64,000 nt of DNA from Taxillus chinensis (Eukaryota > Streptophyta > Magnoliopsida > Santalales > Loranthaceae), in the NCBI GenBank assembly GCA_023512835.1, contig CM042086.1:16504309-16568308 (forward strand), read 5' to 3'. The notes under the pieces are model-generated. The model was not told where the DNA came from. It made no database searches and saw only the letters and a list, made by a program, of their open reading frames with translations. Both the position numbers and the translations under genes were made by a program. Positions 1 to 12,600 of this stretch are shown one piece after another. The stretch's first letter is position 1. Each line of letters begins with the position of its first letter.

Positions 1-245
1 ATAATTGGACTCCTTTTTTTTATTAGTAAGATAAAATTTTTATTAAAAGAAAATTGCACGCAAGAAGTGTGCAAAAAGCAACATTACAACAAAAAGACAA
101 CAACTCGTTCAAAAGGAGCAGCCATTGACAATATCCCACCTAAAAGAAAGGCAGAGACTGCCCGAAGCATACAATTAACCCCCCAAACAACGGAAAAAGA
201 TACAAGAAAACTTGTAATCTACTTGAAGTACGCGAAGGAATGAGG
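1..245 (-). mobile_element. LINE 3' tail (antisense)
   Basis: A T-rich start followed by an inverted copy of the tail seen elsewhere in the window (the phrase 'gcacgcaagaagtgtgc', read in reverse). The same tail ends LINE copies near 960-1020, 30900-30960 and 38110-38160. No long frame remains. It lies upstream of the first RRP44 exon seen here and is presumably intronic. Confidence 0.5.
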
Positions 246-582
246 TAAGATAACTTTTGCTCTATTTGACATTCCCAAGCAATCAATTTCTTTCACAACC
301 TTTCCTTGTTAAGAAAAAAAATCTTTAATATTCTTTTTTGCCTTTTCCATTGCCATTTAAATTTCAGGCATGGTAGGTCTTTCATCACCATGTACTATCC
401 TCAAAACAACAGGAAGGGATTGTGATGCCAAATAACAATCTTTTACATTGCAATATTAGTTTTTATTCAATCATTCATTTAGTGTTTTGAGTTCCTTCCA
501 AACATTTGATCATTTGATGAGGTGTACTCTGCTTGTATTGAGTGTGCTTTGTATAATTTGCTTGTGTGCTTGATAACTTTAT

Positions 583-1028
583 CATAAATAGAAAAAAAAG
601 GAAAAAAAGAGGAGCCTCGAAGAGTTCTTGTGTCTTAGTAGAGCAAGAGTGACTTGTGTTTTTGTTTGTCTTTCGTGAGCCCCAACTTTGTTGTGTTGTG
701 TTGGTTCTTTTTTAGGATCTTTTATTTCTTTGCTTGTAGCTTTTTTTCCTAGGGGTTTGTTCCTAGGATACGGAGTATTGGGCGGGAGCGGAATGCGCGA
801 GTTTTTGAGGATACGGAGCGGCCCGCTGCTGAGCTCTCTTGTATTTTTTTCGTTTTTTGGGTAATTGATTGTATGCTTCGGGCGGGATGTGTTCTTCTTT
901 CCTTTGGGATGTTGTGGATGGTTGCTCTTTTTGATTGGGTTGTTGTTTTCGTTTTTGTATTCTTGCCTTTCGTGCACTCCTTGTGTGCGTTTTGTGATTA
1001 AATAAATAAATTCTCTTACTTATAAAAA
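583..1028 (+). mobile_element. LINE 3' end with ORF2 C-terminus
   Basis: Plus-strand sequence reads as the end of a plant L1-type ORF2 (tryptophan, then ERNARVFE-like residues at about 785-815), followed by the tail motif 'cactccttgtgtgcg' and an A-rich end at about 1020. The same passage occurs inverted near 31190-31400 and in diverged form near 7440-7560, so it is a family. The copy is strongly 5'-truncated and non-functional. It appears inserted next to, or into, an hAT relic. Confidence 0.6.
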
Positions 1029-1150
1029 AAAGCTTTTTTTCCTAAGGATTTGTTCCTAGCTTGGTGAGACGCCTTCCTTTTGTAGGGCTGTCGTTTTTGT
1101 GTATTTCCTTTCTTCATTGGCTTATAATAAATAACTTCTTTATTAAAAAA
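1029..1150 (+). mobile_element. Second short LINE tail
   Basis: Immediately after the A-rich end of the previous LINE, the sequence again shows a 'tttcctaaggatttgttcctag' start and an A-rich end near 1145, like a second heavily truncated tail of the same family. It may be a tandem insertion or a 3'-end duplication. Confidence 0.4.
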
Positions 1151-1899
1151 ACTTTGTTTCAACCACTTTCTCACCCACTTTAGTGCTTCACAATTTCGAA
1201 TTTGTCCAATCATTAGACAAATAATTTTCTCAAAGCCCCATGGTGCTTGTACAAGCTTTGGAGGGTAAAAAATGAAGTGGCAAATCTAGTAATTCTGACT
1301 CTTAACTAAATCCCTACCACCTATTTGACTCCTCATGGAATCAAGCAATCGTGCATGTCAATATATGAATGTTTCCAATTTCCTTGCGTTCCTTATTGTA
1401 GTTTTATTTGTTTTCAAATTGCCAATGTCCGCTAACATAAGGTCTTAGCAATGTGTTGCACAAATAGTTCAATATAAAGTTGGCCTTTTTCCATCAACAA
1501 ATGATAATGACCATTTAAACGATTCTTTAAAATTACACAGTTGTCAATTTTACTATCAAGCAACTCATACAACATCCTTGTATCTTAGATAAAACTAAAT
1601 GCATGCAATAATCCCCCCCAAAAGGTTCCATCTGGACAATTGACTAGAAAATTAATCATGTGCCTTCCTCTCTTGTCCATCCACCCAGTACACCCAAATA
1701 TGTTCTCGCAAGTCTCTTATTTTTGCTTCATAGCATCAATTTCCTGCATTGCCTTAGCAAGTAAAGGCACTCTCAACTTATGATAACTAGGACTTTTGAC
1801 TCTTGGCTCGAATTAAGCAATAGACTCAGCCATGCCCTCAAAGCTTCTTAATTTTGAGGCATTGAATGGTATCCCACTATCATAGAATCAATATGCAAT
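1150..1899 (-). pseudogene. hAT transposase relic (DUF659 region)
   Basis: The reverse strand gives fragments typical of plant hAT transposases with a DUF659 domain: a stretch reading PSYHKLRVPLLAKAM near 1780, GWMDKRGRHMINFLVNCPDG near 1620-1690, and ITRFATSFFTLQSLYKHHGA near 1230-1290. These come in the family's usual order. Several stops and frame changes interrupt them, so the gene is dead. No terminal inverted repeats were found. It lies upstream of the RRP44 exon at 3631 and is separate from the second hAT relic at 7580-8110, because the two overlap in domain content. Confidence 0.7.
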
Positions 1900-2440
1900 C
1901 ATAGTTCAAAAATACGGGCTCAGGTGCTTCCTTGAGGCGGCACATCGGCTGCTTCGGAGGATACCCGTATCGGAATAGGTGCCCCCTAGTGTTGCTCTGC
2001 CAACACTGGCCTTGTTCGGCTGAGGCCTCTTGTCACGCTGCCTCATTTGAAATTTGGGATGAGGCAGTGCTTCTGCCCCGAAAAAATATAAATTGGTTTT
2101 TTAAAAAATAGTGCTAAGTCACCTTTTTGTCAAAACCTCCTCTCTCTCTCTCTCTCTCTCTCTCGTTAAAGCCCCCTCTCTTGTCGTTGATCAGCCTCCT
2201 CTCTCGTTGTTAATCAGCTTCCTCTCTCGTCGTTGATCAGCCTCCTCCATCCTTGATTGTCAAAGCCGCTACTGCCTCCTCCATTATCATTGTCGACACC
2301 TCTCTTGTCATCGATCGTCATCGAGCCTCCTCTCTCCTTCATCAAAGTTGCCGTCGAGACTCCACTCTCCATTGTTAATCGTCGTTAAAGCAACAACGGC
2401 ATCGTCTGTCGTCCCTCCAACAATGATGTCCTTAACGAGA
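1900..2440. mobile_element. GC-rich terminal segment of a hAT-like element
   Basis: Begins with 'catagttcaaaaatacggg', which matches the terminus of the element at 15999-16821, and is followed by GC-rich sequence with many 'gcctc/gaggc' words. A CT microsatellite occupies about 2140-2165, then repeated 'ctcctctctcgttgatcag'-type words. A partly inverted match ('ccttgttcggctgaggc') lies near 9048. The right end is unclear, so this is a fragment or one arm of a larger rearranged element. Confidence 0.4.
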
Positions 2441-3630
2441 TAGATTTTTGTTAAGGAGTTGTGAATTAAGTTAATTTATATTCATGATTTAAATGTTAAC
2501 TGATTAACAACGATCGACTAATTAATTTGTGGTGATTTATTTAAATTATGTTTTATTCATGTAGACCGTGACAATGATAGTGAGGTGTGATTTATTTTTG
2601 TGTAAAAACAAGTAATGAAAGGTTCCTACTTGGAAATATGGGATTGAAATTATGATAAATAAAAAAGGATATAAGTATATTCTATGTGAAAACGAAATAA
2701 GGGGAGGAATAATTAACTTAAAATAACATCTAGCCGGTAAGAGAGGGGATGTGTGACTAGAGACTTAAATTAGGATTTTAGTGAGTGTGAGATTTCATTT
2801 GATAATTGTAGTTTGGTTTTATTATTCTAAAATTAAGTTAGTATAAATTTGATTTCATTTATTTTGTATTTTTATTTTTTATCATTCATCGTTGAGGGAA
2901 AAACTCAGCATTTACATTCCTCCTGCTGATAGAGAAGAGCTATAGAGGGAAAAACTTGATATTAGTGGGGTTGTATATATAGACTTCTGTAACCTATTAC
3001 ATAATTTGCTAAGCCCACTTGCACATCTTCTAGCGCTCCTCAAATTGGGAGATAAACAAAGATTGCAAATTGACTACATTGAAAACTACACAACTATCAA
3101 AAAAACAAGGAAAGCTATATGGAATATCCGTTGGATGGGAAGGAGCGGCTAGTGGAGGAAATGAGAATTGTATAGAAAACCCTAACGGGATGCTTGTGAA
3201 ACAACCCTGCCCCATGTTGTAGTTTAAATCAATGTTCAGTGTTCTCTTGTGGTGCACTCTATCTTGCTACAAGTGTTGCATTGTTCATGTTATCTGCCAA
3301 ATAGACGGGTTCCCTATCAATACCTCAGGAAGATAACATTACATCCTAATCGTGAGAATAGAATTATATTATTAATTCTTTAATCTAAGGAATACAAGAG
3401 GTAGTGACTTTTATATACATAAGAGTCCTAGCACTAATAGTGTACTAAACTTACAAGAAATCAGGCTTAATTGATTCTAATTGATGACTATCAAATTACA
3501 ATTAGAGTAAAGATATTTATCTACAAATAAAGAAATTATCTAAGAATAGAAATATAATATTCTCCAGCATAGTTTATTTTCATTTCAATCAGCTTAATTG
3601 AAACTAAGTGACATTTTTTCCCTACTGTAG
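2441..3630. other. Intronic AT-rich DNA, no gene seen
   Basis: No exon, RNA gene or recognisable repeat was found. The RRP44 exons that should precede 3631 (PIN nuclease, first cold-shock domain) were searched for by their expected protein words and are absent, so this is treated as intron. Confidence 0.4.
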
Positions 3631-6600
3631 AGGATGAGGAGGATGATAATATTCATTTAGCTCCTAGCAGTGCTGATGATGCTCCTAGGCATACAAATCC
3701 AGTTCAAGATATTTCTGGACATTTGAAAACTGCTCCATGTCGTCCATCTGGGCGTGTTGTTGGCATTATAAAGAGAAACTGGCAATTGTAAGTTGCTTGT
3801 TTTCTGGGAATACTTTACCTTCATTTGTAAGATAAATGAAATTTGTATATATTGTTCTCACTTTGAAGCTTCCAACTTACTCATTTCACGTTGTGTTTAT
3901 ATTTATAGTTTAATATTTAGCTCTGCATCTCTGAATTTGTTGTTAAGCCTACCTTGCCATGGTTTCTCCCTATTCTTTGGTTTTGTGCTTTTGGATTTTC
4001 TCTTGGATTGATATAGAACTGGTAGTCTTACATGCGGGCCAGAGCAATGGCTAATCATTTACGTTGAATGACAATTACCAGTTAATTGAATGATACAGAA
4101 TACAGATTATAGATTAAATTAAGTAGGATTACTAATAGGTAGAGGAATCTTAGAGGATGTGGACTGTGAGTCGCAAAAATTAGAAAAAGTTAAATACCTA
4201 CTACTTAATCATTGAATTCATTTGTAATGGGTGGATTGCGTAGCTTCTCTGTAATGGGCGGATCACGTAGTTAAGTACCTACTATGGATTGGGTGGATCG
4301 CATAGCTTCTCTGGTGGCGGCTAGGCTTGGAAAACAACCCAAGGTGGTTTTGTTTGGCAACACTGACTTGATTGCCCTTGGTTGTGTGAATGAAAATTTC
4401 AGTGGAGAACTCTTCTTCTAGGTGTTGTGCATTGGTGGAGAGGGACTGGGATGTCACCAACACTTCCATATGTTGGGGATTCACAATGACGTGATGGCTT
4501 TTGGGGAGGAGGTTATAGATGCAAACAATGGACTTAGACCTTCTCTTTCCCACATTCCTATTACCCTTGGAACCATTGGTTGTTGCGCCTACTGAGGTGC
4601 ACTCTATGGACTTTAATGACGCCCATGGATGTGACCACGGTGCTTGTCGGTATCAAGTGTTTAATGGGTTGCTATGGAAGGTTAATTGAAGCAAGATGGT
4701 GGGTGTGCAATTTGCGGGGTTTGAAGAGCAAGCTATGCAACTCTTTGTTGATATTGAAAGGTCAGGGGCCATGCTAGTGTGGACCAGTACCAAGAAGGGA
4801 ACAAATAAGGGGCACAAGAGTTGAAACGCCTTCAAAGCTCAGTAAATTATGATGGCTTGGGCTCTTGTTTTCAGGGTTGGATGAGGCAGTTGTCACGGGC
4901 CATGGTAGTGGTTTTTGGATCTGTTGGTGTTGGACAGGAGGAGACTCGGTGCATCGGACATGCTATCACTACCTTGTTGCAGGATATTGAAGCTAGGCAT
5001 TTTGCTTGGAAGGCTGATGCAATGCTTTTTTTTATAGGTAATAAAAACTTTATTAAAAACAAAGTACACAAGATGTGCACTATGAAACATGTCCCAAAGC
5101 TCTTGGGCAAACAGACAATGAAGAAAAATATGATCAATAGACTCGGTGTCCGCTTGACACAAGAAACAATGGCTAACCACCACCATACCACGACGGCGCA
5201 AGTTGTCCGCCGTAAGGATCCTCTCAAGCACCGTAAACCAAACAAAAAAACCCATTCGAGGAGGGACCAGAACCTTTCAGAACAACCTCCATGGAAAGCA
5301 AAGAGTGGCATCCGTGGTAAGAAGAGAATATAAGGAATGCACACTAAAGCCAACCGTCAGAGCATGACGCTAGCACAACCAATCCAGTGCTGTTCAGGAG
5401 GGGCGACTGGAATACAAAAGAGCAAAGGAGGAAAATGATTCTAGCTCCCAACCCTGAGCCGGATGCAAAAAGACACCTCTCAATGCAAGGAATCCCCACG
5501 AGCCTGTAGAAAATCAACCACACAGCCATCCCTGCGACAAGCAAAACGGTATAACTCCGGTAGGCCTCTTTCCCGGACCACACCAAATTTCATCCCAAAA
5601 TCGAATAGAAAGCCACCCCCCACAACGTAAGCCACCAACTGAGAGAAGGAATCCCACCGTAAACGGATAGCCTTCCAACAGTCCACCCCATGAGGACCAC
5701 GCGGGACTTGGGACATCCAACCCCCTCTAAGGCACCAAATTTCACTACAATCACTTGCTGCCACAAGGCAGCCCTCTCAAGCCTGAACCGCCATAGCCAC
5801 TTACCAAGAAGAGCTGCGTTAAACAGTCGGATCCGCTTGATAGCGAGATCACCCTGAGCAAGGGGCCAACAAACAGATGCCCACCGAACCAAATGAGGTC
5901 GGGCCACTGCCACCGTAAAACCCTACAGAAAATTCCTTTGGATTTGCTCAATTCGGGAGGCCACCGCAACAAGGATAGAGAAAAGAAATAAAAAATAGGT
6001 AGGCAAAGTGTCTTTGCTTAAGCAATTTGCTCTAGGAGTGGAAGACCAACATCATTTGTTTGCAGGAGACTGAGTTGGAGGTTGTGATGAAGAACATCGT
6101 CAAACTTTTTGTGGCGATGTTTTGTGGATTGGCTGTATCTTGGCTCCGTGGGGGCCTTAGGTGGGATTCTTTTGATGTTCGACAACCGTGTTGTTAGCAA
6201 GTTGGATGATGCTGTGGGTAAGACGGTAAGTTCTCTGTGTCCTGCAAGTTTCGGAATGTTGGGGACCAATGTGTGAGGATGTTTGTGGGGGTGTATGACC
6301 CTAATCTAGCCATTGATATGAGATTGATGTGGGATGAGCTTTTCGGTCCGCACTGGTGGTGGGAGGTTTCAATGTGGTTGATCTTCCTCTGGCTGGTGGG
6401 GAGTTCATGTGGTCTAATAACAGAGTTGAACCTTCCTTTTCTTGGTGTGATCAGTTCTTGCTATCCGTGGATTGGGCTGGGCATTATGTGCATCTCTGTC
6501 ACTCACGGTAGAGTCATTAGTGTTTTGATTATTTTTCGGTTCTATTGGATTAAGAAGTTGTGCAGATTTCATGCTTCTCTTCTTAGATAATGGTTATGGT

Positions 6601-9600
6601 TTGGAGTGGAGTGGGGGTCCCTGTGGCGAAAGGTGATTGCGGTGAAGTATGGAGTTTCCGGTAGGGGTTGGATCTCCTTGTTGCCTCGCGGACATCATGG
6701 CATGGGGTTATAAAAATTCATCTGCTTGCGGTGGGACTCTTTCCCTTGTTTTGTGGTGTTTGAGTTGAGGGATGGTTCTTTCATTTGCTTTTGGGATAAT
6801 GTTGGGTGTGGTGAGTTTCCCCTGAAGCTCGTTTATTCGGAGCTGTATCGGATTGCTTGTTCTCCTGATGCTTTTGTGGATGACGTTTGTTGTATGAGGG
6901 GTTGTATAATGCAGTGGGAGGTGTTGTTTTCTTGGGCTGCTCAGGATTGAGAATTGGAAGCTTTTTTCTCTTTTTTTGACATGTTGTTTTCAGTTCCCCC
7001 ATGAGGAATGCTTCAAATAGGATGTGTTGACATCCTAATCGGGAGAAAGGCTACTAGGTCAAGCTTTTTTATTATATCCTTACTTCTCCCAAGCATGGGA
7101 GCTTTCCTTGGTAGAGTTTGTGCAAAGAGTGGGTGCCATCTAGAGTTGTATTCTTTGCTTGGACAGCAGTGCATGATAAAATTCTTATTGCTGATAATTT
7201 GCGGCGCTGGGTTTTAGTTGTTGCTAGTAGGTGTTACATGTGCAAGGAATCAATGGAGTTCGTGAATCATCTTTTCTTTTACTGTCTGTATGCTCGAGGG
7301 CTCTGGGATATGGTTATGGGTTTATTTGGCCTTTATTGGGTGATGCTTTCGTCTCTTGGTGCATTGTTCGCGTGTTGGATAGGGGGAGTGGGGCATCGTT
7401 TGGTGATTTTGCGGACTATCCCTCATTGTCTTATTTAGAGTATTTGGCAAGAGTGGAATGCGAGTGTTTAATAATAGGAAGCGGCCTGCCATCGAGCTTT
7501 ATCTTATTTTTTTCGTCATTTGAGGGAGTGGATGTTTGCTACAGGAGTGTATTGTTTTTTTTTTTTTTTTTTTTCCAATTGTGATGTTGTTAATAGAGTA
7601 GTTCTCCATTAATATCTACAAGAATGAAGTATACCTACTTAGCTTTTCTCAATGCCGTTGGGGTAGTTCTTTAATTTTTTCAAGAATCAAATCTATAGAG
7701 TGTGCAACACATGGTGTTTACTATAACTATTCCCTTAGAGGGAATGGTGTCAACTATTTCCTCATCTGATTAAAGCTTTTTCATTCACATTTCTCAAGCT
7801 TTTTTGTAGTTTGAGACATTATCAGTTACCACTTGAGCTACGAGATTCTTTCCAATTTCTTCAACAACATCATCTAATAATTTAAATATAAGCATTGCAT
7901 CTTTCACTACATCACTGGCATCGATAAAACATAAGAAAATCATGCCATATGGATTATTCATAAGAATATTGATCAATTATCTAGTCCTCGTATCTTTCCA
8001 TCTATTTGATAATGTGGAGATTTCTGTTTGTTCCCATGTCTTCTTCACATCATTCACTATAGTTTTAGTGTTCTCTTCCTCCCAAAAATCTATCCGTATA
8101 AGTCTCCTATTCACTCTTTCAGTCGATCCCATTGCAGATTTACTATTTAATATCGTGTTTTATCACCTCAAGTCTCTATTGGCGTTGATGCTTTCAGCAG
8201 GGCCACAGCACGAGGTCACAGTCCAGGGATTGGACATGGTTTACCGCCGCCAGAACCTCACGTCTCTATTGGCGTTGATGCTTTCAGGCCCACTGCACCA
8301 GGTTACAGTCCTGGGGCTGGACATGGATCACCGCCGCCAGAACCGCAAGTCTCTATTGGTGTTGATGCTTTCAGGCCCACAGCACCAGGTCACAGTCCTG
8401 GGGCTGGACATGGATCACCGCCGCCAGTCCAGGGGCTGGACATGGTTCAGCATAACTTGAACAACTAAGACTATAATCTCTTATCAATGTGGAGTTCCAA
8501 GTTGAAGTGTTTTCTATGTTTATTATGTACTATGTGCGTATATGTCGTGTTGGTTTGCTTGTGTATGAGTATGTATCTGGTGTCTACGTTTTTAGTACGT
8601 ATGTAATGGCTTCTGTACGTGTTCTGTATTTGGCTTGCTCTATAGTGCAACTTTTGATCATAAATAAAAGTTGTAATGGCTTCTGTACGTATGTAATGGC
8701 TTCTGTACGTGTTCTGTATTTGGCTTGCTCTAGGGGGCGATGTCGCTGCTGTGCTTCGATGAGTGACGTCAGCTTCGATCACGGAGAGAGGAGAAGGATT
8801 GACGATTAACATCCTTGGTACTTCAACTTTGACAATTGACGATCGATGTCGTTGCTACATCGACTTCGATGATTGATGTCACTGTTGCTTGTTATTTGAC
8901 AATTGACAACGATGGAGGTGGAGGAGGCTGATCAATGCTGGGAGAGGAAGCTTCGACGAGAGGGAGGGAGGGACATGTTAGCCCAAATTAAAACAAATCT
9001 GTTTAAATGCATCACGGTCAATGTAGATGCCTCTTCCCAGTGCCTCAACCGAACAAGGCAGACCTCGACAGAAGCATGTTTCAAGGCAGTGCCTTTACTT
9101 GGGTTTCATTCAAGGCTAGCGAGCATGGTTCAAAGTTGTGAATGTCGTCGTGTCGCGGTTGCGGACAATTCGTTGCATTTCAGGTGAGATGTAATCTTAA
9201 ATATGAAATAATATTTAATTTAAAAAATAAAAATCATAGAAAAATTAGACTATCACATTAAAACCATTAAACGAGCAAACTAAATGGTTTGAATTGTATG
9301 CTATGACTTCAAATATTAAAAATCAACAGTAGAGTACTATTGTAGCATTAAAATAAATATATTATTATATTTTACATGATTTTATAATTTATCATCTCAA
9401 ATTGTCATTCAAGTTTATCTTTCTTAGTTTTTAAATTTTAAGGAGTTGTTAAATTTAAGAACATGATATTAAAAGAGCTATTAAAGGGAGTAAATTTAAA
9501 GAAACTATTAAATGAGTTATTGAAGGAGTAAATTTTAAATTGCAGTATTAAATTTTAAGCAACTATTTTCAGCATTTAAACAAGATGTAATAGATGTAAA

Positions 9601-12600
9601 ACACGGTAAACCAAGATTCTATGCACAATGTCACATGTAATGGATGTAAAACACGATAATTGTTATATTAAATGTAATAGATTTTAAAATATTTGATTAT
9701 TTCCATATTTTCAAGTGGAATTTTTTTTGATTATTTGTCATTATACAATAATAAATAACGCCTTACAGTTCAAGAATAAACATAATTTAAATAAAATTAA
9801 TTACAGTATATATCACGGTCGAGTTAACTTAACATTTAAGTTAACTTACGTTACTCACCTCGAGACAATGACTTTGACAACGATGCAGAGATGACTTAAA
9901 ACAACGATCAATAATGATGACTTTGACCAAGGAGAGACGACTTTGACGACGATCGTTGCTGGTCTTGTTCGACGATTGACGATCTATGATGACAACTTTA
10001 ACGATGACGCAAAGACAACTTGCTACGATGACAACTTCGACTCGGGTGCATCATTGCTTCTCGACTGAAATCTCGGACGGGATGGAGTGTGTCGTTGAGA
10101 CAAAGGGTGTATTGTTGCTTCTCGGCTCAGATCTCAAACGAGATTGACGAGATGAAGAAGGTTCGCGGGAACTACGTACCGGTGCTAGATCTTGGATCGG
10201 GACCCTCCGATACCGTGATGAATCGTCTGAGATTTCCCGGACTCGGATGATACTTCAAACCATGAGGGCGAGATAGCGCCTCAACCCGTTTTGTCGAACC
10301 TTGTTTATGAACACATTTAATGAACCATCATTATTATTGCATTTGTGGTTGTTCTTTGATACGTTGATTTTGGCCCATTTTGTGATTGGAGTAAATAATC
10401 TCTTATATCTTTTATTTAATATTTCTTCTTTACTTTCCTATTTTCTTTTCTTTATTTCTTTCATTGTAAAATTTAATATACAATTTAATTTGTTCGGTCT
10501 TATGATACCTAATCATAGTTTATTTTTTCCCGGGAAAAAAAACTTTTACTAAACCACCAAGGAAGTAATTACAAAGTAAGGATTGAGAGATTAAAAAGTC
10601 TAATCCAAGTAAAGAACATTACAACATACTATCATAAACTATGAGTAGGTCTCTACTTTGTAATTTTGCCACCATCATGTTGGTTCAATAAAAGTTGTAT
10701 TTCTTTTTTTTTTTTTGATAATATAAAAACAACTATGCTAGGTATAATAAGACTGAACAAAATTAAATTGTATGATTTAAGGCATTGTTTTTTTGTTCTG
10801 CTGCATTTAGAGAATTTATTTACTGAAAATTTGACTTGAATAGATTACCACAGGAATGTTGTATTATATTCAATTTCACTACTGGTTTGATGTTCCATCA
10901 TGCTCCACGTTTCGGTAGCCTTGGGTTCATCTGTGCTCGATTGCAACACAATTATCTTATTTTTTCCCCGTAATGTTTAATGCTCCTCTTTGGCATACCT
11001 TGATGTTGTTTTGACAGTTGAGAATTTTTTTATTCTGGATATTGTCGTTGCTTAAATAGTTTTTGTATTTCTGTGCAGTTATTGTGGGTCTTTGGAGCCC
11101 ATGCCTATGCCTGCAGGTAATGCTGGTGTTGTTCATGCTTTATTTGTGCCGAAAGATCGCAGATATCCTAAGATTCGGATACAAACTCGCCAACTTGAGA
11201 ATCTTCTTGACAAGCGAATTGTTGTGGCTGTTGACTCTTGGGATCGTTCATCTAGGTTTCCTTCTGGACATTATGTGCGGACAATAGGAAACATAGGTGA
11301 TAGAGACACCGAAAGTGAGGTACGGCAGAACGGGAATAAAACATACCTCTTTCTTATTTTGGTATCATGAAATCTGATTTGCTACTATCTGTGCATGGAA
11401 CTCTGTTAGAAAATGTAGCATGGTCATGAGTCAGCAAAACTTTTAGTTGAATTTAAAAGTACCTAACTTTCTGAATCCTGTAGGTGGTTCTGATAGATAA
11501 CAATATAGACTGTAGGCCATTCTCTTCTCAAATTTTGGCGTGCTTGCCACCATTGCCGTGGTCAGTGTCTTCTGAGGAACTATCAAATCCTATTAGAAAG
11601 GATCTGCGACATGTGCGTGTCTTTAGTGTGGACCCTCCAGGTGTGTGTCCCTTACTTGTACCTCGCCTCTGCTTTAGGCTTATGGTTGTGTTTAGTTTTT
11701 GAGTTATAAATAGTTTGCTTCTGTAGGATGCAAGGATATTGATGATGCATTGCATTGTACAGCCCTTCCATGTGGAAATTTTGAAGTTGGAGTTCGTATC
11801 CTATACTCAGCTGATTGTTTTACTGTTGCTTTTGTTTTTTTGTATTTTAATGTTAAAATTGTCTTCACATCTGAATCTCTGGTATCTGTGGTCAAGATTT
11901 GTTGTAATGAAACTGTTCTAGCGGTTTTGTTAACATGATTCTCTCTGGTTTGGTACTCCTTGGTGAATTTCTTTCTTACTAATTGAAAAAATATGCAAGC
12001 CAAATGAAACCAGCAGTCTTTAATCTTTTTCCCCGGTCCCCAAATACTAGTGTGGTCTTTCGCTTACTGGATAATATAGGTCTTGAGACTTCAGGGGCTG
12101 AGCTCATTAATGACTTCTGTAATTTTCTTTTTTTGGTTAATTTTCTTCTGTTTGTTGCAGTAAATGAAATTTTGTTACTAATCATGCTTGTTTGTACTTT
12201 TCATTTTGTTAGAACTATCTAGCTTGATCTTCGCATTTTTATGGGCTTGAAATATCTATATGTTATTACTTACTTCATGTCATGATTTCTCCATCGTATG
12301 CATACATAATATATACTGTGACGTGTAGGCCTTTTTTGCACTAGCTTCTCTCAGGATTATTAATTTTCCTTGAATGATGTTTAATAAGATATTGCTGATG
12401 TAACAAATTTTGTCCACCCTGGTACCCCCTTGGATGTTGAGGCTGCACAGAGGGGCACTTCTGTATACCTTGTTGAGAGACGAATTGACATGCTTCCAAA
12501 ACCTCTAACTGAAGGTTTTTTAAAGATAGATTTTGAAGCTCCAATGTCATTGTCGAGATGCTATTTTCTGCTATTCAAAAGTTACAACTTAGGTGCTTCT

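Noticed and set aside
7942..8460. Plus-strand frame of 172 codons across the CEP repeats
   Set aside because: It reads the repeats in the wrong frame (repeating LLALMLSG); the CEP motif frame is another one.
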